A DNA stretch of 36,192 bases from Microbacteriaceae bacterium (GTDB taxonomy: Bacteria > Actinomycetota > Actinomycetes > Actinomycetales > Microbacteriaceae). Of this stretch, positions 1 to 8,247 are shown piece by piece (within the stretch, counting starts at the first letter, position 1; each line of letters starts with the position of its first letter). The notes below the pieces were generated by a model. The model made no database searches and was not told the origin of the DNA. It saw only the letters and a list, made by a program, of their open reading frames with translations. Made by a program: the position numbers and the translations under genes. The stretch is taken from the NCBI GenBank assembly GCA_003852775.1, contig RDDZ01000066.1, positions 1 to 36,192 of the forward strand, read 5' to 3'.

Positions 1-483
1 TACCCGCTCGATCACGACGGCTACCGGGCCGCGTGGGAGTACGCCGACGCGCACGCGCTGCCGGTGCTGTCCCACAGCTACTTCGCGGGCGACTCGCTGC
101 GCGTCTTCGCCGCCATGGCCGCCGCCTACCCGAACGCGACGGTGATCATCGGACACGCGGGCCTCGATCTCGGCCTCGACCGAGTAGCGAGGGTCGTCGC
201 CGAGCACCCCAACGTCCTCCTCGACCTGTGCGGCACCCTCACCCATCGCGGCGTCCTCGAATCGCTCCTCGACCTCGTCGGCGCTGATCGGCTCATGTTC
301 GGCAGCGACATGCCGTTCATCAGCGGATCGCGTCAGCTCGGGACCATCGTGACGGCGAGCCTCGATCCCGATGCGCGCGCCGCGATCCTCGGGCTGACCG
401 CGACGCGCGTGTTCCGCCTCGACGACGATCTCCAGGCCCTCGCACCTGCGCCCCCCCTCCCTGCCCAGAACGGACGGCAATGA
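1..483 (+). CDS. Amidohydrolase-2 family hydrolase (lactonase-like), 5' partial
   Basis: The reading frame is open from the first base of the window, so the N-terminus lies outside it; 160 residues remain. Seen: a histidine in LSHSYF, a second in IIGHAG, and GSDMPF near the C-terminus. These are the late metal/active-site His and Asp positions of a TIM-barrel amidohydrolase-2 enzyme. That family includes sugar-acid lactonases (L-fuconolactonase type), 4-sulfomuconolactone hydrolase and decarboxylases. Its stop overlaps the next start (ATGA, 480-483), so it is translationally coupled to the SDR gene and probably belongs to the same catabolic operon. A lactonase role would fit the dehydrogenase that follows, since an SDR commonly makes the lactone; that is inference. 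The substrate cannot be read from the sequence. Confidence 0.8.
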   Translation, partial: YPLDHDGYRAAWEYADAHALPVLSHSYFAGDSLRVFAAMAAAYPNATVIIGHAGLDLGLDRVARVVAEHPNVLLDLCGTLTHRGVLESLLDLVGADRLMFGSDMPFISGSRQLGTIVTASLDPDARAAILGLTATRVFRLDDDLQALAPAPPLPAQNGRQ

Positions 484-1208
484 TCTCCTCCCCCGCCCTC
501 GTGACCGGCGCAGCCCGCGGCATCGGCGCGGCCATCGCGGCCGAGCTGCATGCCCAGGGCTGCCGCGTCATCCTCCTCGACAGCGACCCGCATGTCGCCC
601 AGACGGCCGCCGACCTGCCGGGGAGCATCCCGTGCACCGTCGACGTGCGCGACACAGCCGCCATCGAGGCGTTCCTCGATGCCCGCGGTCTCCTCCCGGA
701 GGTCGTGGTCAACAACGCCGCGATCGCGCCGCGCCGCGACTCCCTGTCCCTGGACCTCCAGCTCCTCGAGGAGGTGATGGCGATCAACCTCCACGCCCCC
801 GTGCTGCTGTGCACCGCCGTGGCCGCACGGCTCGCGGACGCGGGCCGACCCGGCGCCTTCGTCAACGTCTCGTCGGTCAATGCGCTGCGCGGCCAGCCCG
901 AGATGCTGCCGTACAACGCCTCGAAAGCGGCCCTGGTATCGGTGACCCAGACCCTCGCCGTCGAACTCGCACCCCTGGGCATCCGCGTCAACGCGGTGCT
1001 CCCGGGCTCCACTCGGACCGAGATCTGGGAGACGGGCGGGTGGAGCGAGGACGACCGCAGTGCGATCGCCGCGCTGAACCTGCTGAACCGGCTCGCCGAG
1101 CCGGCCGAGATCGCACGCGCCGTCGCGTTCCTGGCCTCGGACGACGCCTCGTTCGTCACCGGCCACACGCTCATCGCCGACGGCGGCCTGACGGTGAGGA
1201 TGCCATGA
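480..1208 (+). CDS. SDR-family NAD(P)-dependent oxidoreductase
   Basis: A 242-residue classical short-chain dehydrogenase/reductase, the usual length for the family. Seen: the TGAARGIG nucleotide-binding glycine motif near residue 10, NNAA near 80, serines 131-132, and the catalytic pair Tyr145/Lys149 in YNASK. The FabG-like C-terminus contains DDASFVTG followed by ADGG. It is probably a cytosolic sugar or alcohol dehydrogenase. The start ATG overlaps the amidohydrolase stop and its own stop overlaps the next start, again as ATGA, so three genes are coupled in a row. With a lactonase-like enzyme upstream and a glycosidase-like enzyme downstream, oxidation of a sugar to its lactone is a reasonable guess. 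Cofactor preference is not clear. Confidence 0.9.
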   Translation: MISSPALVTGAARGIGAAIAAELHAQGCRVILLDSDPHVAQTAADLPGSIPCTVDVRDTAAIEAFLDARGLLPEVVVNNAAIAPRRDSLSLDLQLLEEVMAINLHAPVLLCTAVAARLADAGRPGAFVNVSSVNALRGQPEMLPYNASKAALVSVTQTLAVELAPLGIRVNAVLPGSTRTEIWETGGWSEDDRSAIAALNLLNRLAEPAEIARAVAFLASDDASFVTGHTLIADGGLTVRMP

Positions 1209-3424
1209 CCGACGACGCCTACCGCACGCGCGTGGACGCCGTCCTGCGCGCACGCGACGACGTGTGGGGAGAAGAAGAGCTCGATCAGCCGGGCGGTCCC
1301 ACGATCGCCTCCCTCCGCGCACGCCTGCGGCCGTCCGTGCTCGGCGACCCCGACTATCTCGTGGAGTCCGGCTTCCACTACGTCGTCTTCGCCGACCCGG
1401 ACGACAACTCCAGCTACGCCCTGCACGTCGCAGACGGCGGCCAGATCATCTCCGAGTACACGCCCCTGTGGGGCGCTCCGGAGTGGGCTCTTCCTTTCGA
1501 TCGACCCACGCGGGGCGGCGCGGACGTCGTCCAGCACGACGTGCTGATCGGCGAGGAGCGCTTCGGCTCGGCCCTGACGCGCCTCGATGAGCCGCAGCTC
1601 GCCGATGCCGGGCTCCCCGTGCTGCGGAACGTCTACCGCGACCAGGCCGGCACCGTGTGGGAGCGCGAGTCCTTCGCGCGCCGCGAGGACGGCATGCTGC
1701 GCAGCAGGCTCCTCCTGCGCGTGCGCACGTGGGGCGAGGGAGTCACGGCCGCGCACGTGCTCATCCGGAGTCGTGACTTCGCCGGCGCCGCCGTGGCGGA
1801 CCACTCCGTCGAGGTGAGCGCCGCAGCGCCGGCTGTCGCGATGGTCCTCGACAACAGGCTCTCTCCGCAGCCTGCGCGCAGTGCGACCCTCGCGGACCAC
1901 GACCGGGCCCGGGCCGACGTGATCCGCCGCTGGGACGACGTCCTGGCATCGGGCGCCCGCATCGCGGTTCCCGACGCGGAGGTCACCGCAGCGGCCCGCA
2001 ACCTCATCGTGCAGAACCTCATCCTCCGCGAGCGCTACAGCGTCGGCAACCCGTACGAGACCGTCTTCATGATGGAGGCGCACCTGGCCGTGCTCGCCCT
2101 GCTCCGCCACGGCCACGCAGCCGTGGCCAGGGACGCGCTGGACCGGCTGGCGACCCAGACGAACGGTCCGGCGCCCGAATGGTACGAATCGTGGGAGCGC
2201 GGCGCGAAGCTGGAGGCGGGCGCCCTCTATTTCCGGCTCACGGGCGACCCGTCGCTGCTCGAGCGCCACGCCGCGCTGTACATCGCATACTTCGACGACT
2301 TCATCGCGCAGATGGCCTCGGATCCGCGCGGGCTCCTCCACCCCGAGCGGTATGCGTGGGACATCCCCGAGCCCGTCTACGGCCTGCACAGTCAGGCCTG
2401 CGCCTGGCGGGGCATGCGCGACATGGTCTCGGCGCTGGAGGATGCCGGCCTGCTGGAGGATGCGGAACGCTACCGCTCCCACGCCGACCTCCTCCTGGAG
2501 CGGCTGCGCACGGCGATCGACGAGTGCGGGTCCTGGCTCGACGACGGCACCTACTTCGTTCCGGTGTGCCTGTACGGCGATGAGCCCGTGCACGGCAGCC
2601 TCACGGAGTCGCGCAGGGCCAACTACTGGAACCTCGTCGCCCCCTTCGCGTTCGCCACCGGCATCCTTCCCCCCAGCGACCCCCGCGCGGAGGGCGTGAT
2701 CCAGTACATGCGCCGCCATGGCGCGTGGCTCATGGGCCTCACCCGGTACAACGGCCTCTACGACCCCCCGACCGAGATCGGGACGCACCGGGCCGACGGG
2801 ACCGGAGGCTACAAGTCGCCGGGCATCGACAACGCCTTCGGCGTGCGGACCGTTCACTTCCTGGCCGACAACGAGGCGGCCGACCGGCTCGTGCTCACGC
2901 TCTACGCCAAGCTCGCGCACGGCATGACACCCGGGACGTTCGTCGACGGCGAGGCCACGACGGTGGGGGTCGTGCCCGGCGAGCCCTACCGCTCGAGTTG
3001 GTATCCCCCGAACGGGACGAGCAACGCCGGGTTCCTGGACAACCTGCGCTTGGCTCTCGTGCGCGAGGAGCTGGATGCCTCGGGCCGGCCGATCTTCCTG
3101 CACATCCTGCCGGCGACCCCGCGCGCCTGGCTGGAGCCCGGCAATCGCATCAGCGTGCAGGACCTGCCCACGCAGGTCGGCGCCCTCGGCGTGGAGGCCG
3201 AGTCCCGTGAGGGTTCAGTCGAGGTGGTGGTGGAGCTGGCGGAGCGCACGCAGGGCGCGCAGGGCGCACGCATCCGCCTCCACCTCCGGCTCCCGAGCGG
3301 CACACGCGCCACCTCGTTCGCCGTGGACGGGGGCCTGGGGACGCCCTTGCCCGACGGCGCCACGTGGATCGATCTGCCCCTCGCGCGGAGAGCTCACGTG
3401 CGGGTGACCACGTGGTCCACGTGA
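1205..3424 (+). CDS. Six-hairpin glycosidase-like protein, cytosolic
   Basis: A 739-residue protein with no signal peptide or membrane segment. About the first 230 residues look like a beta-rich N-terminal domain. From about 250 to 640 it is helical and Trp/Tyr/Glu-rich, with segments such as NPYETVFMMEAH, EWYESWERG, YGLHSQACAWRG, RANYWNL and PGIDNAFG. This is the pattern of (alpha/alpha)6 toroid glycoside hydrolases (glucoamylase/GH65/GH78-like clans). A beta-sandwich tail follows. Candidate acids are the Glu residues in FMMEAH and WYESWERG, but I cannot assign the catalytic pair. The start ATG at 1205 overlaps the SDR stop. The protein probably removes a sugar from an imported glycoside or acts on an unsaturated uronide. 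The family number and substrate are unknown; the fold call is moderately sure and the activity is inference. Confidence 0.62.
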   Translation: MTDDAYRTRVDAVLRARDDVWGEEELDQPGGPTIASLRARLRPSVLGDPDYLVESGFHYVVFADPDDNSSYALHVADGGQIISEYTPLWGAPEWALPFDRPTRGGADVVQHDVLIGEERFGSALTRLDEPQLADAGLPVLRNVYRDQAGTVWERESFARREDGMLRSRLLLRVRTWGEGVTAAHVLIRSRDFAGAAVADHSVEVSAAAPAVAMVLDNRLSPQPARSATLADHDRARADVIRRWDDVLASGARIAVPDAEVTAAARNLIVQNLILRERYSVGNPYETVFMMEAHLAVLALLRHGHAAVARDALDRLATQTNGPAPEWYESWERGAKLEAGALYFRLTGDPSLLERHAALYIAYFDDFIAQMASDPRGLLHPERYAWDIPEPVYGLHSQACAWRGMRDMVSALEDAGLLEDAERYRSHADLLLERLRTAIDECGSWLDDGTYFVPVCLYGDEPVHGSLTESRRANYWNLVAPFAFATGILPPSDPRAEGVIQYMRRHGAWLMGLTRYNGLYDPPTEIGTHRADGTGGYKSPGIDNAFGVRTVHFLADNEAADRLVLTLYAKLAHGMTPGTFVDGEATTVGVVPGEPYRSSWYPPNGTSNAGFLDNLRLALVREELDASGRPIFLHILPATPRAWLEPGNRISVQDLPTQVGALGVEAESREGSVEVVVELAERTQGAQGARIRLHLRLPSGTRATSFAVDGGLGTPLPDGATWIDLPLARRAHVRVTTWST
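3406..3423. promoter_or_regulatory. Overlapping CACGTG palindromes at the end of the glycosidase-like gene
   Basis: Two nested perfect palindromes are visible: GACCACGTGGTC at 3406-3417 and CACGTGGTCCACGTG at 3409-3423. The second is 7+1+7 and runs into the stop codon of the upstream gene. They lie 70-85 bp before the regulator start. They could be a tandem operator for the adjacent regulator or an RNA hairpin at the end of the first three-gene unit. No U-tract follows, so a simple terminator is less likely. Confidence 0.4.
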
Positions 3425-3429
3425 CTTTG

Positions 3430-3468
3430 CGTAAGAATTACGTGCGACGTTCCCTATCGGCGTACTGT
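3430..3468 (+). promoter_or_regulatory. Putative promoter/operator of the regulator-ALDH-aldolase genes
   Basis: A perfect inverted repeat CGTAAGAATTACG (3430-3442) is followed 20 bp later by a -10-like TACTGT (3463-3468). The repeat covers the place expected for the -35 element, where no good -35 hexamer is seen. This suggests operator control. A strong ribosome binding site AAAGGAG (3478-3484) follows. Confidence 0.42.
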
Positions 3469-3491
3469 GGTCGTCTCAAAGGAGCGTGAGA

Positions 3492-4811
3492 ATGAACGTT
3501 CGCCTCGGAATCGTCTGCCCGGAGTCCTCTCGTGAGGCCTTCGCGACCGCCGCCGACACCCTCAGCGGGGTCACCCCGGTCTGGATCACCTACGTCGAAG
3601 AGAAGGACATCGCCGAGCGCGTCCGCGAGGCCTTGGCGCAATGCGACTGCGTGTGCTTCTCGGGCGAGCTGCCGTTCGCGGCGTGCCGCGACATCCTGCC
3701 GCCGGAGCTGCCGACCTCGGTCGTGCGGCTCACGAGCGTCGACCTCGCCGTCACACTCTACCGTGCCGCCACCTCCCGGCTGGACACGTCGCGCTTCAGC
3801 GTGGACACCATCGACCCGGGCATCGTGACCGAGCTCGCCGCAGAGCTCGACATACCCCGAGACGGCATCGCCTCCCTGCCGCACGGCCGCGCGGTCACCG
3901 TCGACCAGGTCCTCGACTTCCACACGACCGCCCACCGCGACCGCGGCACGAGCTTCGCGATCACCGGTCGCAGCAACGCGGTCACGCCGCTCAGCGAGCG
4001 GCTGGACGTGCCCGTGTTCCCTGCGGTGCCCGTCGTCCCCTCCATCCGGGTCGCGATGAACCGCGCCACGCTCGGCGCCGTCAGCCACAAGCACTCGGAG
4101 ATGCGATTCGCGGCCGCGCTGTTCCGCGTGCTCGACCGGGGCGACCTCATCGAGTCCGAACTGCGGCGCCTGGATCTCGCCCGCGCCATCCACGAGCTGC
4201 CGGCGTTCGACGGCGCCTGGGTCGAGGCGCGCGGCGGTGGGCAGGACATCCTGGTGTTCGCGCACAAGGGGCTCATGCAGAGGCTGACCGACCACTGGAC
4301 GACCGCCGCCGTCCTCACCGACCTCCAGAAATCGCTGCGCCTCAAGATCGCCGTCGGGTTCGGGCTCGGCGAGACCGCGCGCAAGTCGGTCGAGTTCGCC
4401 GAGACGGCGACGCGTCTCGCCGCCGACGAGGGATCGGGCACGGCCTACCTCGTCAGCGAGGACGGCGTCGTCATCGGCCCCATGTCGGTCGACGGCGGAC
4501 AGACCCCTCGCTACCACCTCAGCACCGACAACAGTCAGGTCGCGAACCTGGCGCATCGCCTCGGACTCGGCGTCGACACCGTGGCCCACCTCGTCGACCT
4601 CGAGCAGGAGACGGCAGGACAGCCGGTGGTCGCGGAGGACATCGCCTCGAAACTGCGGCTCACTCCGGCCAGCGGCCGACGCATCATCCGCACCCTGCGC
4701 AAGCACAACGTCGTCAGCCACGTCGGCACGACCCACACCTCCGGCCCAGGCCGCCCCACCAACCTCTACACCCTGCACCTCGCGGAACAGCTGCGGATGC
4801 CGGGACCCTAG
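3492..4811 (+). CDS. Transcription regulator: ligand-sensor-like N-terminus, cyclase-like middle, C-terminal winged helix
   Basis: A 439-residue protein. I chose ATG 3492 over GTG 3486 because AAAGGAG (3478-3484) is 7 nt from the ATG but only 1 nt from the GTG. Residues 1 to about 205 resemble the periplasmic-binding-like sensor halves of PrpR-N-type regulators. Residues about 235-335 look like a degenerate GGDEF/nucleotidyl-cyclase-like fold (compare PucR/CdaR regulators and GTP cyclohydrolase III); GGGQDILVF and a following helix are visible. The last ~75 residues form a DNA-binding winged helix, with a helix-turn-helix around DIASKLRLTPASGRRI and a basic wing with SGPGRPTN. It sits between the two halves of the catabolic cluster, 15 nt before the aldehyde dehydrogenase gene, and probably controls them in response to a pathway metabolite. 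The exact family is not recognised. Confidence 0.65.
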   Translation: MNVRLGIVCPESSREAFATAADTLSGVTPVWITYVEEKDIAERVREALAQCDCVCFSGELPFAACRDILPPELPTSVVRLTSVDLAVTLYRAATSRLDTSRFSVDTIDPGIVTELAAELDIPRDGIASLPHGRAVTVDQVLDFHTTAHRDRGTSFAITGRSNAVTPLSERLDVPVFPAVPVVPSIRVAMNRATLGAVSHKHSEMRFAAALFRVLDRGDLIESELRRLDLARAIHELPAFDGAWVEARGGGQDILVFAHKGLMQRLTDHWTTAAVLTDLQKSLRLKIAVGFGLGETARKSVEFAETATRLAADEGSGTAYLVSEDGVVIGPMSVDGGQTPRYHLSTDNSQVANLAHRLGLGVDTVAHLVDLEQETAGQPVVAEDIASKLRLTPASGRRIIRTLRKHNVVSHVGTTHTSGPGRPTNLYTLHLAEQLRMPGP

Positions 4812-4826
4812 CCGACAAGGAGACCC

Positions 4827-6263
4827 GTGATCGATTCCGTTGACAACGTCGTCACCGCGGCGCACGCCGCCGCCCCCAGCCTCGAGGACCTTGGCCGCGC
4901 GGGCCGCGCGCGGATGCTCGAGTCAGTCGCCGACGCCCTCGACGAGTCCCGCAGCGGGCTGGTCGAGATCGCCGCGGAGGAGACGGGACTGACCACCGAG
5001 CGCCTCGTCGGCGAGGTGGCGCGAACCAGTGGGCAACTCAGGCTCTTCGCCGAGGTCCTCCGCGACGGCGGCTATCTCGAGGCGACGATCGACCACGCGG
5101 CGCCGGAGGCGACACCGCCCCGTCCGGACCTGCGACGCATGCTCGTGCCGCTCGGAGCCGTCGCCGTCTTCTCGGCGAGCAACTTCCCGTTCGCCTTCTC
5201 CGTCCTCGGCGGCGACACCGCCTCGGCGCTCGCCGCGGGCTGCCCCGTCGTCGTGAAGGCCCACTCGGGGCATCCGCGCCTCTCCCGCGCCGTCGCGGCC
5301 CTGGCGGCCGCCGCGGCGGAGGGCGCCGGCGCCCCGCGGGGCACGATCGGACTGGTCGAGGGCCGCGAGGCGGGCATCGACCTCGTCGCCCACCCCCGCA
5401 TCCAGGCGGTCGGCTTCACCGGCTCTCTCGGCGGCGGCCGCGCGCTGTTCGACGTGGCGTCCCGCCGCCCGCAGCCCATCCCGTTCTACGGCGAACTCGG
5501 CAGCCTCAACCCGGTGGTCATCACACCGGGCGCGGCCTCGGCGCGCGCGGAAGCGCTGGCCGCCGGCCTCGCCGGCTCGATGACGCTCGGCGTCGGGCAG
5601 TTCTGCACCAAGCCGGGGCTGGTCTTCGTCCCGCCGGGGCGCGACCTCGAGCCCCATCTGGCCGCCGCGCTCGCCGGCCACGGGCCGCAGCGCATGCTCA
5701 CCCCGTCGATCGCGGACGCGTACGCGCGGTCGATGGCGGAACTGGCCGACTCGAGGGGCGCCCGCCTCGTCTTCGCCGCGGATCAGGGCGGCGACGGACT
5801 CGGCGCGCCCGCCGTGTACGCGACGACGGTCTCCGGCCTCGTCGAGGACCCCGCATTGCTCGAGGAGCGGTTCGGTCCGACCACCCTCCTCGTGGAGTAT
5901 GCCGACGAGGACGAGCTCCTGCGTGCGATCGGCCTCATCGACGGCGCCCTCACCGCGACGGTGCATGCCGAGGACGACAGCTCCTCGCGCGTGCTCCGAG
6001 CCCTCCGCGACCGCGCCGGGCGCCTCCTGTTCGGCGGCTGGCCCACCGGCGTCGCCGTCGGCTGGGCGCAGCACCACGGCGGTCCGTGGCCGGCGACGAC
6101 CAACCCCCTGCACACCTCGGTCGGCGCGACGGCGATCCGCCGCTTCCTCCGCCCGCTCGTGTTCCAGGATGCCCCGGCATCCGTGCTCCCGCCCGAGCTG
6201 CGCGACGGCGCCGCCCCGCTCCCCCGGCGCATCGACGGGGTCCTCACCGTGGGGGCCCGGTGA
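4827..6263 (+). CDS. NADP-type aldehyde dehydrogenase (alpha-ketoglutarate semialdehyde dehydrogenase-like)
   Basis: A 478-residue aldehyde dehydrogenase. The GTG start at 4827 is set by AAGGAG (4817-4822). Seen: Asn119 in [10 protein letters not shown], the substrate/cofactor segment [19 protein letters not shown], general base Glu223 in YGELGS, and nucleophile Cys260 in GQFCTKPG. The FSASNFP...[19 protein letters not shown] signature is typical of 2,5-dioxovalerate (alpha-ketoglutarate semialdehyde) dehydrogenases. These end the oxidative pentose, uronate and hydroxyproline routes with 2-oxoglutarate. It is not the usual 2-hydroxymuconate-semialdehyde dehydrogenase of meta-cleavage operons. 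Its stop overlaps the next start (GTGA). At 478 residues it is somewhat shorter than many members (about 480-530). Substrate is inferred from family resemblance only. Confidence 0.85.
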   Translation: MIDSVDNVVTAAHAAAPSLEDLGRAGRARMLESVADALDESRSGLVEIAAEETGLTTERLVGEVARTSGQLRLFAEVLRDGGYLEATIDHAAPEATPPRPDLRRMLVPLGAVAVFSASNFPFAFSVLGGDTASALAAGCPVVVKAHSGHPRLSRAVAALAAAAAEGAGAPRGTIGLVEGREAGIDLVAHPRIQAVGFTGSLGGGRALFDVASRRPQPIPFYGELGSLNPVVITPGAASARAEALAAGLAGSMTLGVGQFCTKPGLVFVPPGRDLEPHLAAALAGHGPQRMLTPSIADAYARSMAELADSRGARLVFAADQGGDGLGAPAVYATTVSGLVEDPALLEERFGPTTLLVEYADEDELLRAIGLIDGALTATVHAEDDSSSRVLRALRDRAGRLLFGGWPTGVAVGWAQHHGGPWPATTNPLHTSVGATAIRRFLRPLVFQDAPASVLPPELRDGAAPLPRRIDGVLTVGAR

Positions 6264-7213
6264 CCGCCCCCGCGCGCGTGGCGATCATCGGCAGCGGCCA
6301 CATCGGCACCGACCTCATGCTGAAGGTGATCCGCCGGTCGACAGCGCTGGAGATGGGCATGCTGGTGGGGATCGACTCGGACTCCGAGGGACTCGCCCGC
6401 GCCCGCCGGCTCGGGGTCGCCGTCACGGCGGACGGGATCGACGGCCTCGTGCACAGCGAGGAGTTCGCCGACATCGCACTCGTCTTCGACGCCACGAGCG
6501 CGGCCGCCCACGCGGAGCACGCGAGAGTGCTCGCCGCACACGGGAAGATCGTCGTCGACCTGACGCCGGCGGCGGTCGGTCCCTTCGTCGTGCCGTCGGT
6601 GAACCTGCGTGAGCACCTCCTGCACGACAACGTGAATCTCGTCACGTGCGGCGGGCAGGCGACCATCCCGATCGTCGCGGCCGTCTCCGAGCACGTCGAC
6701 GTCCACTACGCGGAGATCGTCGCCTCTATCGCCTCGCGCTCGGCCGGGCCGGGCACCCGCGCCAACATCGACGCGTTCACCGCGACGACCGCCGCCGCGA
6801 TCGAGTCGGTCGGCGGCGCCGCGCGCGGGAAGGCGATCATCGTCCTCAATCCGGCCGAGCCGCCGGTCGTCATGCGCGACACCGTCCATGTGCTCACCGA
6901 TCACCTCGACGACGAGACCCGGCAGCGCATCGACCGCGCGATCACCGAGCGCGTCGCGGTCGTCGCCTCCTACGTCCCGGGCTACCGGCTCAAGCAGGCC
7001 GTGCAGTTCCGCGACGAGGGGCCGTCCGTCGACGGCCTCGTGCCCGACGGGAGACGCCGGGAGCGCTACACCCGGGTGAGCGCCTTCCTCGAGGTGGAGG
7101 GGCTGGGCATGCATCTCCCGTCCTACGCGGGGAACCTCGACATCATGACCAGCGCGGCCCTGCGCGTCGGCGAGGAGCTGGTGCACGCCCGCGTTCCGGA
7201 GGCCTCGCGATGA
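6260..7213 (+). CDS. Acetaldehyde dehydrogenase (acylating), DmpF/MhpF type
   Basis: A 317-residue enzyme of usual length. It oxidises an aldehyde with NAD+ and CoA to an acyl-CoA. Seen: the N-terminal nucleotide-binding motif [10 protein letters not shown] and the catalytic Cys130 in TCGGQATIP, which is the hallmark position of the family. The protein works as a complex with the 4-hydroxy-2-oxovalerate aldolase encoded next, with the toxic aldehyde passed between the two active sites. The GTG start at 6260 overlaps the ALDH stop and its stop overlaps the aldolase start, consistent with balanced synthesis of the complex. The natural aldehyde may not be acetaldehyde in this setting. The dmpF/mhpF symbol is withheld because the pathway is not clear. 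Confidence 0.93.
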   Translation: MTAPARVAIIGSGHIGTDLMLKVIRRSTALEMGMLVGIDSDSEGLARARRLGVAVTADGIDGLVHSEEFADIALVFDATSAAAHAEHARVLAAHGKIVVDLTPAAVGPFVVPSVNLREHLLHDNVNLVTCGGQATIPIVAAVSEHVDVHYAEIVASIASRSAGPGTRANIDAFTATTAAAIESVGGAARGKAIIVLNPAEPPVVMRDTVHVLTDHLDDETRQRIDRAITERVAVVASYVPGYRLKQAVQFRDEGPSVDGLVPDGRRRERYTRVSAFLEVEGLGMHLPSYAGNLDIMTSAALRVGEELVHARVPEASR

Positions 7214-8235
7214 CCGCATCCCCCCGTCGGATCTACCTGCAGGACGTCACGCTGCGGGACGGCATGCACGCCATCGGCCACCGGATCACTCCGGAGTCCG
7301 TGGCAACGATCGCCGCCGCGCTCGAGCGGGCGGGCGTCGACGCCGTCGAGGTCGCGCACGGCGACGGGCTCACCGGCGGCTCCCTGACCTACGGACCCGG
7401 ATCGCACACCGACGCGGAGTGGATCCAGGCCGCCGCGGGCGCCCTGGAGCGGGCGGTTCTCACGACCCTGCTCCTGCCCGGCATCGGAACCCTCTCCGAC
7501 CTCCGTCTCGCCCACAGTCTCGGGGTCCGCTCCGTGCGGATCGCAACCCACTGCACCGAGGCCGACGTGGCCGCACAGCACATCGCCGCAGCCCGCGAGT
7601 GGGGCATGGACGTCTCGGGGTTCCTGATGATGAGTCACATGGCCTCGCCGAGCACCCTCAGCGCGCAGGCACGTCTCATGGAGTCCTACGGCGCGCACTG
7701 CGTCTACGTCACGGACTCGGCCGGACGACTCACGCCGCAGGGCGTCCGCGCGCGCGTGCGGGCCTTCCGGGACGTCCTGGACGAGCGCACCCAGATCGGG
7801 ATCCACGCGCATCAGAACCTCTCGCTGTCCGTGGCGAACAGCCTTGCGGCCGTCGAGGAAGGGGCCTTCCGTGTCGACGCGTCGCTCGCGGGGCTCGGCG
7901 CGGGCGCCGGCAACACTCCGATCGAAGCGTTCGTCGCCGCCGCGACGCTGGACGGACACGCCCTCGGTGCCGACCTCTTCGCACTGCAGGACGCTGCCGA
8001 CGATCTCGTCCTCCCCTTGCAGGACCGCCCGATCCGCGTGGATCGCCAGACCCTCACGCTGGGATTCGCCGGCGCCTACTCGTCCTTTCTCCGGCATGCC
8101 GAGGAGGCCGCCGCCGCGCAGGGCCTCGACACCCGCGCGGTGCTCGTCGAGGCCGGCCGACGCGGCCTGGTGGGTGGGCAGGAAGACCTGTTACAGGATG
8201 TCGCTCTCGACCTCGCCCGGCGCACGGGCGGGTGA
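7210..8235 (+). CDS. 4-hydroxy-2-oxovalerate aldolase, DmpG/MhpE type
   Basis: A 341-residue pyruvate-dependent class II aldolase of the HMGL-like TIM-barrel family. It splits a 4-hydroxy-2-oxo acid to pyruvate plus an aldehyde, which the partner dehydrogenase turns into acyl-CoA. Seen: [15 protein letters not shown] at the N-terminus with metal ligand Asp12, the metal-binding His199-x-His201 in HAHQNLS, and [10 protein letters not shown] near the C-terminus with the typical helical communication domain after it. ATG 7210 overlaps the DmpF-like stop. It is the last gene of the cluster. The 2-oxopent-4-enoate hydratase that normally feeds it is not in the window. Confidence 0.93.
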   Translation: MTASPRRIYLQDVTLRDGMHAIGHRITPESVATIAAALERAGVDAVEVAHGDGLTGGSLTYGPGSHTDAEWIQAAAGALERAVLTTLLLPGIGTLSDLRLAHSLGVRSVRIATHCTEADVAAQHIAAAREWGMDVSGFLMMSHMASPSTLSAQARLMESYGAHCVYVTDSAGRLTPQGVRARVRAFRDVLDERTQIGIHAHQNLSLSVANSLAAVEEGAFRVDASLAGLGAGAGNTPIEAFVAAATLDGHALGADLFALQDAADDLVLPLQDRPIRVDRQTLTLGFAGAYSSFLRHAEEAAAAQGLDTRAVLVEAGRRGLVGGQEDLLQDVALDLARRTGG

Positions 8236-8247
8236 TCCGCCCGTGCG
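8221..8247 (+). terminator. Perfect 11-bp GC hairpin over the stop codon of the aldolase gene
   Basis: CGCACGGGCGG (8221-8231) and its exact complement CCGCCCGTGCG (8237-8247) flank a 5-nt loop that holds the stop TGA. There is no T-run after it, so it would be a GC-rich I-shaped terminator. Its right arm ends exactly where similarity to the LigD polymerase begins, so it also marks a recombination junction. Confidence 0.5.

Noticed and set aside
320-3103. 927-codon open frame on the - strand across the SDR and glycosidase-like genes
   Set aside because: It is antisense to two well-supported genes, has Arg/Val/Gly-rich composition without any domain, and arises from the GC-rich third positions of the real genes.
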